From NCBI RefSeq assembly GCF_007097155.1, contig NZ_VJWA01000002.1, positions 992,001 to 1,056,000 on the forward strand: a stretch of 64,000 nucleotides of DNA. Direction: 5' to 3'. Of this stretch, positions 15,298-24,196 are shown one piece after another. This DNA comes from Glacieibacterium frigidum (GTDB taxonomy: Bacteria; Pseudomonadota; Alphaproteobacteria; Sphingomonadales; Sphingomonadaceae). The first letter of the stretch is position 1; each line of letters begins with the position of its first letter. The notes beneath the pieces were generated by a model. That model was given only the letters and a program-made list of their open reading frames with translations, ran no database searches and had not been told where the DNA came from. A program made the translations under genes and the position numbers.

Positions 15298-17544
15298 ATG
15301 GCGCGAACGCTGCGATCACGGCTGCGCGACCTGTGGACGGGCAAGGCAGTGCTCGCGCTGCCCGGCATCGCCGCGACACTCGTCCTGCTCGCGCTCCACG
15401 TCGCCGAGGTGCCGGTGCTGCGCCAGCTCGGCAATCTGCTGTTCGACACCTATCAGCGCGCGGCTCCTCGCCCCTACGAGCCCGCCCCGGTCAAGGTCGT
15501 CGACATCGACGACGAGACGCTCCAGCGCCTCGGCCAATGGCCCTGGCCGCGCACCGATGTTGCACGATTGACCAAATTGCTGACCGACGCCGGTGCCGCC
15601 GCGATCGCCTTCGATATCGTGTTCTCGGAAAGCGACCGCACGTCGCCGTCGCGCGTCGCGAAGATGCTCGCTGCCAGCCCCGACGCGCGGGGCGACTATG
15701 CCGATGTCGCGCGCATGGCCGATCACGATGCGCTGTTCGGCCAGGCGCTCGGCACCGCGCCGTCGATCCCGGGCTTCTTCATGACCCGCGACGCCAACCC
15801 GGCGCGGCCCGAGCAGAAGGCCGGGGTCGCGGTCCTCGGCTCCCCCATCGATGCCGCGCTGCCGGCGTTCGCGGGCGCGATCGTGCCGCTGCCGGTGCTG
15901 GCGAAGTCGGCAGCCGGCGCGGGCTTCGTGTCGATCGTCGGCGACAGCGACGGCATCATCCGCCGCGCGCCCCTGCTCGCCCGCGTCGGCGACCAGATCG
16001 TCCCCTCGCTCAGCCTCGAGGCGCTGCGGGTCGCGCAACAGGCGGGGGCACTCGTCATCCGCGGTACCGACGGCAGCGGCGAGATGGGCGGCGGCGAGGC
16101 GGGGGTCGTCAAGATCAAGGTCGGCGACTTCGAGATTCCGACGACGCCGGCGGGCGAGCTGTGGATGAACTACACCGAGCCGCGCCCCGACCGCATCGTG
16201 CCCGCGTGGAAGATCCTGACCGGCGCGTACAGCCCGGCGCAGCTGCAGGCGCTGTTCGCAGGGAACATCGTCTTCATCGGCACGGGCGCGGCGGGCCTGC
16301 GCGACCTCGTCGCGACGCCGGTGCGCGAGCGCGAGCTGGGGGTCATCGTCCACGCCCAGGCGGTCGAGCAGATGATCCTGGGCAGGTTCGTGGTGCGGCC
16401 CGACTGGGCGCCGGGGGTCGAGCGGCTGCTGCTCGTCGTCTTCGGCCTGACGCTGTCGCTGGCACTGCCGCGGCTCGGTGCGACGCGCGGCGGCGTGCTG
16501 TTCTTCCTCATGGTCGGCGGGGTCTTCGCCGCATCCTGGTACGCCTACCGCGACCAGCAATTGCTGATCGACCCGACCGTCCCGGCGCTCGCGGTGCTGA
16601 GCGCGTACATGTTCGTCACCGCCTTCACCTTCTACCGCGAGGAGAGCGCGCGGCGCTACATCCACCAGGCGTTCGACCGCTACCTCAGCCCCGAACTCGT
16701 CGAGCGCATCGCGCGCGATCCGGGCCAGCTCCAGCTGGGCGGCGAGGAGCGCGACATGACGGTGATGTTCTGCGACGTCCGCAGCTTCAGCCGCATCTCC
16801 GAGAGCCTGGGGCCGCAGGAGATCATCAAGTTCCTGATCGAATTCCTGACCCCCATGACCGACATATTGCTCGCGAAGAAGGCGACGATCGACAAATATA
16901 TCGGCGACGCGGTGCTGGCGTTCTGGAACGCCCCGCTCGACGATCCCGACCATGCCACCAACGCGGCGCGCGGCGCGCTGGCGATGGTCGACGAGCTGGC
17001 GCGGCTGAACGCGCTCGACCCGCGTCCGCCGGGCAGCCTGTGGCCGGGCGGCGTCAAGATCGGCATCGGGCTCAACACCGGGCGCTGCTGCGTCGGCAAC
17101 ATGGGGTCGGCACAGCGGCTCAGCTATTCGATCATCGGCGACACCGTGAACCTCGCGAGCCGGATCGAGGGGCTGACCAAATATTACGGCGTCGCGGTCG
17201 CGGTCGGCGCCGAGCTCGCCAGCCGCCTCGACGGCTTTGCATTGCTCGAACTCGATGCCGTCCGCGTCGTCGGCCGCGACGCGCCCGAGCGGATCTACGC
17301 GCTGCTCGGCACCCCCGAGGCGCCGCCGCCGGGCTTCGCGGCGTTGCGCGAGCGGCACGCCGCGATGCTGGCGGCCTACCGGGCGCAGGACTGGGACGCC
17401 GCCCAGGCCGTGCTCGACGAAGCCGTGCTCGCGGCGGCCGGCCTCGAAAAACTGCAGGGCATCTATGCCGAACGCATCGCCGCCTATCGTGTCGCGCCGC
17501 CGGGGGCGGACTGGGACGGCGTGTACCAGGCGACCGAAAAATGA
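15298..17544 (+). CDS. CHASE2-domain adenylate cyclase
   Basis: 748 residues. The N-terminal helix is followed by a periplasmic CHASE2 sensor (about 45-350: VVDIDDETLQRLGQWPWPR, AIAFDIVFSE, FVSIVGDSDGIIRRAP). Three membrane helices lie at about 375-450 and a class III cyclase domain at about 480-665. In that domain VMFCDVRSFSRISE supplies the first metal Asp, IDKYIGDAVLAFWNAP the second Asp with the purine-contacting Lys, and IGDTVNLASRIEG the transition-state region. A C-terminal helical tail follows. The protein converts ATP (or GTP) to the cyclic nucleotide in response to a periplasmic signal. The next gene encodes a CpdA-like phosphodiesterase, so synthesis and breakdown are encoded side by side. 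Confidence 0.9.
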   Translation: MARTLRSRLRDLWTGKAVLALPGIAATLVLLALHVAEVPVLRQLGNLLFDTYQRAAPRPYEPAPVKVVDIDDETLQRLGQWPWPRTDVARLTKLLTDAGAAAIAFDIVFSESDRTSPSRVAKMLAASPDARGDYADVARMADHDALFGQALGTAPSIPGFFMTRDANPARPEQKAGVAVLGSPIDAALPAFAGAIVPLPVLAKSAAGAGFVSIVGDSDGIIRRAPLLARVGDQIVPSLSLEALRVAQQAGALVIRGTDGSGEMGGGEAGVVKIKVGDFEIPTTPAGELWMNYTEPRPDRIVPAWKILTGAYSPAQLQALFAGNIVFIGTGAAGLRDLVATPVRERELGVIVHAQAVEQMILGRFVVRPDWAPGVERLLLVVFGLTLSLALPRLGATRGGVLFFLMVGGVFAASWYAYRDQQLLIDPTVPALAVLSAYMFVTAFTFYREESARRYIHQAFDRYLSPELVERIARDPGQLQLGGEERDMTVMFCDVRSFSRISESLGPQEIIKFLIEFLTPMTDILLAKKATIDKYIGDAVLAFWNAPLDDPDHATNAARGALAMVDELARLNALDPRPPGSLWPGGVKIGIGLNTGRCCVGNMGSAQRLSYSIIGDTVNLASRIEGLTKYYGVAVAVGAELASRLDGFALLELDAVRVVGRDAPERIYALLGTPEAPPPGFAALRERHAAMLAAYRAQDWDAAQAVLDEAVLAAAGLEKLQGIYAERIAAYRVAPPGADWDGVYQATEK

Positions 17545-17660
17545 ACCGCTAATGCAATGAACGGCTTGCTTGCCTGCGTCGTTTTGGCCACCCTGCCCGT
17601 ATCTTCGGATGGTAGCGGGAAAGGGGGCCGCCTGCCGATGGGCCAGCCACGTCTTTCGCG

Positions 17661-18512
17661 ATGCTGATCGCGCAGATCACCGATATTCACCTGGGTTTCC
17701 AGCCCGGTGACCCGAACGAGTTGAACCGCAAGCGGCTCGACAGCGTGCTCGCCGCGCTGACCGCCGACGGCCGCCGCCCCGACCTGTGCATCGCCACCGG
17801 CGACCTGACCGAACACGGCACGATCCCGTCGTACCGGACGCTGAAGACGGTGTTCGACGCGCTTCCCTTCCCGGTCTGGCCGATCCTGGGCAACCACGAC
17901 GTGCGCGAGAATTTCAACAGCGTGTTTTCCAGCCTGCCGCGCACGCAGGACGGTTTCGTCCATTATGCCTTCGATGCCGGGCCGCTGCGCTTCGTCATGC
18001 TCGACACGCTCGAGGAGGGTCTGCATGGCGGCAGCTTCGACGCGGGCCGCGCCGCGTGGCTCGACGCGACGCTGGCCGCGTCCGACCGCCCGACGATCAT
18101 CGCGCTCCACCACCCGCCGCTCGAAAGCGGCAATGCCTGGATGACCGAGGACCCGCGCGCCGACTGGATCGAGGCGTTGCACGGCGTCGTCGCGCGCCAT
18201 CGCCATGTCGTGCGCCTGCTCAGCGGGCATCTGCATCGCGGCATGACGACGGGGTTTGCGGGCACCACCTTGTGCGTCTGCCCGGCGACCGCGCCGCAGG
18301 TCGCGCTCGACTTCCGCGACCTCGACACGACACGCCCCGACGGCCGCGACATGATCGTCGCCGAAAGCCCGGGCTTCGCGCTCCACTACTGGAACGGCCG
18401 CGACCTCGTCACCCAGTTCGGCTCGGGCGGCGACCACCCCGTCCTCGCGCGCTTCAACGCGAGGATGCAGGGCGAAGTGGCGAAGATCGTGGGCGAGCGC
18501 GAACCCGCCTGA
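17661..18512 (+). CDS. CpdA-like 3',5'-cyclic nucleotide phosphodiesterase
   Basis: 283 residues, calcineurin-like metallophosphoesterase. Metal-binding motifs in order: TDIHLG (Asp8, His10), TGDLTEHG (about 46-53), GNHD (about 78-81), LHHPP (about 155-159) and SGHLHRG (about 190-196). This order and length match class III cAMP phosphodiesterases such as CpdA. It follows the CHASE2 cyclase by 116 bp on the same strand, which supports a cAMP-degrading role. Activity on other phosphodiesters remains possible. The 3' end is 3 bp from the convergent multihaem operon. Confidence 0.82.
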   Translation: MLIAQITDIHLGFQPGDPNELNRKRLDSVLAALTADGRRPDLCIATGDLTEHGTIPSYRTLKTVFDALPFPVWPILGNHDVRENFNSVFSSLPRTQDGFVHYAFDAGPLRFVMLDTLEEGLHGGSFDAGRAAWLDATLAASDRPTIIALHHPPLESGNAWMTEDPRADWIEALHGVVARHRHVVRLLSGHLHRGMTTGFAGTTLCVCPATAPQVALDFRDLDTTRPDGRDMIVAESPGFALHYWNGRDLVTQFGSGGDHPVLARFNARMQGEVAKIVGEREPA

Positions 18513-18515
18513 GCC

Positions 18516-21500
18516 TCACCGCCGCAGCGGCGACCAGTCCTTCATGTCGACGCTGTCGGCGACCTTCCACGGCACCCCGCGCGCGTCGAGGAACAGGCGC
18601 TCCATCTCGGCGCGGGTGAAGGGGCGCGAGCCGAGGCGGCCGAAGACCGCCATCTGGTGGCCGCTCTCGTCGACGCCGCGGTCGCGGTCGAGGCCCTTCG
18701 ACAGCGCCAGCGCGGGAGACGCGGTGCGCGCCCAGGCGATGAGTTCGGGCACCGGCGGCGGCGAGAAGCCGTAGAAATTGGGCTGCGACGACGGCGAGGT
18801 CAGCTGCAGCACCTTCATCCCGTTCCGCCCGTCGGCGACGTACGCGAACAGCGAGGCGTTGGTGCTGCCGACGATGACGTCCTCGGCATCGTTCAGCTTC
18901 CCGTCGAAGGTGTAGGCGCCGTACGACCTGGGCTTGAGCGGGTTCTTGACGTCGGCGATGACCAGCCCCTCGGCCTTCGCCGCGATGTAGGCGAAGGTGC
19001 GCGCGACATAGACGCGGCGCGCGTCCTTGATCGGCAGCACGGTGCCGACGACGACGGGGGACCCGAGGCGCGTGATGTCGAGCGTCTCCAGCCCGCGCGC
19101 GGTGGTGACGAAGGCGTAGCGGAACTGCACCGCGATGCCGCGCGGATCGGCCATCGGCACGTTCGCCGCCAGACGGGGCCTGGTCGGCACGTTGAGGTCG
19201 ACGACCACGACGCCGCGCGGCGTCGCGATATAGGCGAAGTGCCCGGCGAGCGTCACGAAGCGCGCGCCGGTCAGCACGCCGCCCTCGTTCCACGTCACCG
19301 CGCGCTTGAAGAAATTGTTGCGCGGCTCGCGGTCGGTCAGCGTGTCGATGTCGACGAGGATCAGCCCGTCGACCGCGTCGGTGATCACCGCGTAGCGATA
19401 GATCGGGTGGAAGGGCTGTTCCTGGTTCGACGGCGTGTCGGGGTTCGCCTTCTCGCCCGCCAGCATGTCCTCGTTGCGCTTGACGCTGATCGACTGGTTG
19501 GTCGGCAGCGCCATGCAGGTCGCGTCGGGCGTGTCGATGTGGGTGCGGTGGCCGAGGCGCGAGAACGGCGAGGCGACGATCTTCTCGCTGATCCCCTTGT
19601 TGCCGATATTGGCGACGTCGTACGCGGTGAAGCCGCCCTTGCCTTCGGCGACGTAGAGATATTCGCCGCGCAGCTGCAGGCATTTGACCGCACCGCCGGT
19701 GCGCTGCGTGACGTTGCGGATTTCCTCCATCGCGCGCGTCTCGCCGCGGTACTTTGACTTCGAATCGACGATCAGGCCGCGGTTCCAGTCGATCAGCTCC
19801 CGGCCGTTCCGCTCGACATGCGCCTTCCAATAGTCCGGATAGGCGTAGCGCTGCAGGTAAGAGCCGAACACCGCCTGCGGCTCGTCCCACTCGGTGACGC
19901 GCACCGCCTCGAGGCCCGCGCCCAGCCCGACGAAGGCGTGCATCCCGACGAAATTGACGAAGTTGGTGCCGTTGAGGACGAGCTGCGCCATGATCGCATT
20001 ATTGTCGTCGGCGTCCGACAGGTGGCAGTCGCTGCACGTCTTGGTCTCGGTCGTCCGCACGGTGTGCGGGAAATGCGCGCCGAACGCCTGGCTCGAATAG
20101 CCCGAGGCCGAGATCGGCGGCTGCTGGACGTAGATCCGCTCGCGATTGATGTTGGTCGACGACAGGATCAGCGCCGAGCTGCTGCGGATCGGCGCGACGA
20201 TATTGCCCTTCGTCGTCTGGTGCTTGCCGAGCTGGAACATGTCGTCGCGCGCCACCTGCGGGTTGTAGGTCGCGTAGTTGCGCGTCTCCTCGCCGTCGTA
20301 CTTGTGGCTCGTCGTCTTCCAGTTCGCCTCGATCGGCAGGTGGCAGCCGCCGCAGCTGGTGGTCCAAGACAGATGGCAGGAATAGCAGGCGATCTCCTCG
20401 TCCTTGTGCGCGAGGTCGCCGACGCCGGGGCCGAAGTTCAGCTTTCCGTCGGGGCCAGGCCGGCCCATCAGCTTGGCGCGTGCCGCCTTGGGGTTGAAGT
20501 CGGGGTGGCCGCGCGTGACCGAGTCTTTGGTCAGGTGGATGCGCCACTCCTGCGTGCCGTCGACCGAGCGCTGGAGCAGCGCGCGCCGCCCGTCCTGCTC
20601 GACCCATTCGAAGCGCCGCCGCCCGTCGGGGTTGCGGATCAGCGTCAGGTCGTTGCCCTCTGGCGAGGCCGCGAGATTCGAAGTGCGCAGCGTCGGATAG
20701 GTCTTGGCGGTGCCGTGGCAGTCCTTGCAACCGATCTCGACCGCGTTCGCGACCTCGCCGTGGATCAGGCCGTTGCCGTGGCCGTCCTGCGCGAAGTGGC
20801 AGTCGACGCACTGCATACCCTTCTCGGCATGGATGTCCATCATATGGACGGTCTTGCCGGGGTTGGTGCCGGGGGGCACGAACTGCCCCTCGCCCTTGCG
20901 CCGCCACTTCTCGGGGTCGTCGTTGGCGACGATTGCGCCGTCCTGGTCGAGCAAATTGCCGTCGCGGTCGCGCTTCAGCACGGCGCGGAAATTCCAGCCG
21001 TGGCCGTGGTAGTCGGCGAACTGCGTGTCCTTGAGGCTGGGGTTGCGGTCGTTGACGGTGCGCAGGAAGTCGATGTCGGCCCATTTGCCGCGCGGTGCCG
21101 CACCCTCGGGATTGCGGTCGAGGACCTCGCGCTGTTCCTTCGCGGTCGGGTATTTCTGCTTCTCCGGCCACATGGCGGGAGCGTCGCTTTCGTAATCCCA
21201 CATCGTGTAGCCGAGGTAGGAGTTCACGAACATGTTGGGCTGGTGCATGTGGCAGTTCATGCACTGCGCGGTCGGGATGGCGCGCGTGAACATGTGCTTG
21301 ATCGGGTGGCCGGGCTCGTCCTTGGGGATCGTCGGGTCGCTGCTGAAGCTCTTGCCGTCGCGGCCGAAGGTCGACCAGGGACCCGAATGGCGCGGCTCGC
21401 GGTCGTTGGCGTAGACGACGTGGCAGGCCGCGCAGCCCGAGGTGCGATAGTCGCCGGGCTGGTCGTTGGTGCCCATGAACCAAGTGAACGGGTCGTTGAG

Positions 21501-22409
21501 GCGCGTCTTGTGGATGTTGATGACCGGCACCGAGATGCGCAGGCCCGTCCCGGGACCGCGGTTCGACTGGCGGATGTCGGGGCGGCCGGGCTCCTCGAGC
21601 CGCTGCAGCGCGCCGTTGGCGTTGGGCAGGCCGATCTCGGGGAACTGGGTGACGATGTTGCGGCCGCCGCGTTCGAAGACGCGGAAGATGTCGCCCGGCG
21701 CCAGCACCTGCCACTTGGGCAGCGGGTACAAAGTGCCGATCGCGCCGCGCTTCTTCTCGTCCTCGGTCAGCAGCCCGGGCTCGATGCCCGCCGACTGCAG
21801 CCGCGCGGGCTCGCCTTCGCGCGTGTACGCCTCGCCGATCGCGTAATTCTTGAAGGGCAGGATGCCGTTGTTGTAGCTCGCCCCGCCGAAGAACATCGCG
21901 CCGGTCGACATCAGTGAGCGTTCGGCGGCGACGATCGTGTCCATGTGGCAGGCGCCGCAGCTTTCACGCACCACCCGGTAGTCCGACGGATTGACGAAGC
22001 GGATGAACTCGGGCGCTTCCTTGTTGAGCAGGGTGTAGCTCTGCTTCGGGTTCGCCGTGTGCGGGAAGTGCCACGCGCCCGGGTAGCGCGGCAGGACGTG
22101 CGCCTTGTCGCGCGCCGCGACGTACGCGGAGTCCTTCTTGCCGAGCCCCTTCGCGGCGACGACGGTCGCATCGCCGCCGTGGCAGTCGGTGCAGCCGAGC
22201 ACGACCGCGCCCGACTTGTGCATCGTCCATTCGTCGGTCGCGGTGTGGCACGACATGCAGCCCCGCGTCTTGCCCGCGGCTTGTTCTGCCGTCTGCGAGC
22301 GCGGCGCGTCGGGAGCGCGGACCCAGTTGCGCTCGACGGGCTTCTCGCCCTCCGACGCGATCGCGCCGCCGGCCAGCGCCGCGAGGATGAGGGCGACCCG
22401 CCAGCGCAT
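18516..22409 (-). CDS. Very large decahaem c-type cytochrome with LVIVD propeller
   Basis: 1297 residues with a signal peptide (LILAALAGGAIA). The first about 800 residues carry ten CXXCH sites (CMSCH 51-55, CTDCH 73-77, CGACH 151-155, then CAACH, CMNCH, CVDCH, CKDCH, CYSCH, CGGCH, CSDCH). Residues about 890-1230 contain repeated strands such as GLVIADVKNPLKPRSYG, GVVVVDLNVPTRPRL and LETLDITRLGSPVVVG, the LVIVD beta-propeller repeat. It is the last gene of a four-gene operon, and its start overlaps the barrel stop (TGATG). A surface or periplasmic electron-transfer role is inferred from the haems, the propeller and the adjacent barrel. No CXXCK or other substrate-reducing haem site is apparent. 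Confidence 0.85.
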   Translation of the reverse strand: MRWRVALILAALAGGAIASEGEKPVERNWVRAPDAPRSQTAEQAAGKTRGCMSCHTATDEWTMHKSGAVVLGCTDCHGGDATVVAAKGLGKKDSAYVAARDKAHVLPRYPGAWHFPHTANPKQSYTLLNKEAPEFIRFVNPSDYRVVRESCGACHMDTIVAAERSLMSTGAMFFGGASYNNGILPFKNYAIGEAYTREGEPARLQSAGIEPGLLTEDEKKRGAIGTLYPLPKWQVLAPGDIFRVFERGGRNIVTQFPEIGLPNANGALQRLEEPGRPDIRQSNRGPGTGLRISVPVINIHKTRLNDPFTWFMGTNDQPGDYRTSGCAACHVVYANDREPRHSGPWSTFGRDGKSFSSDPTIPKDEPGHPIKHMFTRAIPTAQCMNCHMHQPNMFVNSYLGYTMWDYESDAPAMWPEKQKYPTAKEQREVLDRNPEGAAPRGKWADIDFLRTVNDRNPSLKDTQFADYHGHGWNFRAVLKRDRDGNLLDQDGAIVANDDPEKWRRKGEGQFVPPGTNPGKTVHMMDIHAEKGMQCVDCHFAQDGHGNGLIHGEVANAVEIGCKDCHGTAKTYPTLRTSNLAASPEGNDLTLIRNPDGRRRFEWVEQDGRRALLQRSVDGTQEWRIHLTKDSVTRGHPDFNPKAARAKLMGRPGPDGKLNFGPGVGDLAHKDEEIACYSCHLSWTTSCGGCHLPIEANWKTTSHKYDGEETRNYATYNPQVARDDMFQLGKHQTTKGNIVAPIRSSSALILSSTNINRERIYVQQPPISASGYSSQAFGAHFPHTVRTTETKTCSDCHLSDADDNNAIMAQLVLNGTNFVNFVGMHAFVGLGAGLEAVRVTEWDEPQAVFGSYLQRYAYPDYWKAHVERNGRELIDWNRGLIVDSKSKYRGETRAMEEIRNVTQRTGGAVKCLQLRGEYLYVAEGKGGFTAYDVANIGNKGISEKIVASPFSRLGHRTHIDTPDATCMALPTNQSISVKRNEDMLAGEKANPDTPSNQEQPFHPIYRYAVITDAVDGLILVDIDTLTDREPRNNFFKRAVTWNEGGVLTGARFVTLAGHFAYIATPRGVVVVDLNVPTRPRLAANVPMADPRGIAVQFRYAFVTTARGLETLDITRLGSPVVVGTVLPIKDARRVYVARTFAYIAAKAEGLVIADVKNPLKPRSYGAYTFDGKLNDAEDVIVGSTNASLFAYVADGRNGMKVLQLTSPSSQPNFYGFSPPPVPELIAWARTASPALALSKGLDRDRGVDESGHQMAVFGRLGSRPFTRAEMERLFLDARGVPWKVADSVDMKDWSPLRR

Positions 22410-24196
22410 CAGTAGCTCAGGATCGCGTTGAACAGGACGCTGTAGAAGCGCTTGTTGCCGTTCGACGTCGCGAACAGGTCGCGGAAACCCGCGCCGGGGT
22501 CAAAGATCGCGCCCGACAGGCGGAACACCAGGTTCTGCGTGAACTTCGGGCGGTAGATCGCCGCCGCCGAGACATCGAGGCCGACATCGTGCGGGATCGA
22601 CCCCTCGACGCGCAGCGCCTGGAGGATCTCGGTGGTGTCGAACCAGATGTTGTTGACGTTCGCCGACAGGCGCAGCTCGGGCAGCACGTCGAAGTCGGCG
22701 CCGATGCCCGCCAGAATGGTACCGGGGTTATTGAAGTTCGACTGGCCCTCTTCCTTCGACGAGCGCAGGTTGTTGAGGACGCCGTTGCGGCTGTTGACCG
22801 ATACCGCGCGGCCGCCGCCGGCGAAGGGGATCGTCTGGCGGATCCAGTAGCTGGTGTCGGCGCCGGCGAACTGCGGGTTCTCGAAGATCGCGTCGAAGCC
22901 GTGCTCGGTATCGTCGTAGGGGTCCTTGTCGCCGCTCGCGTAAAGTCCGGACAACTTGACCCGCACCCAGTCGAAATCGAGGCTCGCCTCGGCAGCCGCG
23001 AACAGCGCGCGGACCTTGGCTTCGCGGTTGGTGAAGATCGAATTGCGGTCGGTGCCGAGCGCGCCGTAGACGCTCGCGGTCAGATTGACCCGCCCGATCC
23101 GCCCGTCGGCGTTATAGCCGAGATAGACGATGTCATAGTCGCGCGGCCGGATGTTGCCGATCAGCGCGGGGCGCGCCGGAAAGCCGTTGTCGTCGAGGTG
23201 CGTCTCGTCGGCCTCTCGGTTGCGGTTGTAGACCGCGGTGATCTGGCTGGTCAGGCCGGGGACGGGCAGGTCCTGGCGGTACAGGTTGGCGATCAGCACG
23301 TAGTCGTCGCGCGGCCGCTGGGTGACGTCGTTCAGTCCCGAATTCGTGTCCTTCTCGATCCGCACGAAGGCCGCGAGATTATACTGCCAGCGGTTGTTGT
23401 CGCGGTCGCCGAACAGGCGGATGCCGAGCTGGTTGTCTTGGAACAGGAAGCCGCGGAAATCGGTCGAAAAGGGCTGGATGCCGACGCGGATCGAGTCGAA
23501 GTCGTAGCGGTCGCTGACGTTGCGCAGGTGATAGTCGAAGAACAGCTCCTGCACGCCGATGAACGCGTCGGTGCGGTCGGAGCCGCGCGACGGCTCGACG
23601 AACAGCACGCGCTTTTCAGGCACGTTGACGTAGTTGGCGTTGAAGGCGAGCGCGACGCGCACCTCGTAATCGGGCGGCTTGAACGCCGTCGAGCCCTTGA
23701 ACAGCGACGCGCCCAGAATGAAGGTCTGGCTCGCGACGATGCTGTAGTCGCGCCCGAACGTGTCGATGCTGCCTGGCTTTTCGGTGGTCTGGACGCCGAC
23801 GGGGATGGGGAAGCTGCGCGGTTCGAACACCGTGTCGCTGACCGCGTTGAGGCTGAGGAACAGGTCCTCGTGGCCGGGCAGCGGCACGTCGCCCTTCAGC
23901 TTGTTCTGGTTGTACGGGTCGAACCAGCGCGGCTTCACGAGGCCGAGCGATTCCGCCAGCCGCCAGCGGTCGGGGACGGGGATGTGATCCTGCGGGAACG
24001 CCTCGGGCGGCGGCGCGCGGACCGCGCCCTCGTTGCGCTGCTCGATACGCGGCGGCAGCGGCGGGTCGCGCTCGCGCCCGGGGATGCGGCGGGGGTCTTC
24101 GGGCTCGGCCTGCGCGACCGCGAGGGCGGGGGCGAGCACCACCAGATTTGCGGCGGGGACGGCAGCCGCCATGCTCAGGGCGAGCAGCGCGCTCAT
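22409..24196 (-). CDS. Outer-membrane beta-barrel of a multihaem cytochrome operon
   Basis: 595 residues from the ATG at 24196, chosen because it forms an ATGA overlap with the preceding lipoprotein gene and begins a proper signal peptide (LLALSMAAAVPAANLVVLAPALAVAQA). A frame extension to 24250 is unneeded. A proline-rich periplasmic stretch (about 30-70) precedes a long strand-rich barrel ending FNAILSY, whose terminal aromatic fits BAM recognition. No CXXC as in MtrB is seen. Position between a lipoprotein gene and a decahaem gene suggests the porin of a porin-cytochrome complex. I do not recognise a named family. Confidence 0.72.
   Translation of the reverse strand: MSALLALSMAAAVPAANLVVLAPALAVAQAEPEDPRRIPGRERDPPLPPRIEQRNEGAVRAPPPEAFPQDHIPVPDRWRLAESLGLVKPRWFDPYNQNKLKGDVPLPGHEDLFLSLNAVSDTVFEPRSFPIPVGVQTTEKPGSIDTFGRDYSIVASQTFILGASLFKGSTAFKPPDYEVRVALAFNANYVNVPEKRVLFVEPSRGSDRTDAFIGVQELFFDYHLRNVSDRYDFDSIRVGIQPFSTDFRGFLFQDNQLGIRLFGDRDNNRWQYNLAAFVRIEKDTNSGLNDVTQRPRDDYVLIANLYRQDLPVPGLTSQITAVYNRNREADETHLDDNGFPARPALIGNIRPRDYDIVYLGYNADGRIGRVNLTASVYGALGTDRNSIFTNREAKVRALFAAAEASLDFDWVRVKLSGLYASGDKDPYDDTEHGFDAIFENPQFAGADTSYWIRQTIPFAGGGRAVSVNSRNGVLNNLRSSKEEGQSNFNNPGTILAGIGADFDVLPELRLSANVNNIWFDTTEILQALRVEGSIPHDVGLDVSAAAIYRPKFTQNLVFRLSGAIFDPGAGFRDLFATSNGNKRFYSVLFNAILSY

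Noticed and set aside
19818-21917. 699-codon plus-strand frame inside the decahaem gene
   Set aside because: The opposite strand carries ten CXXCH motifs, a signal peptide and operon overlaps; the plus frame has none and is a compositional artefact.
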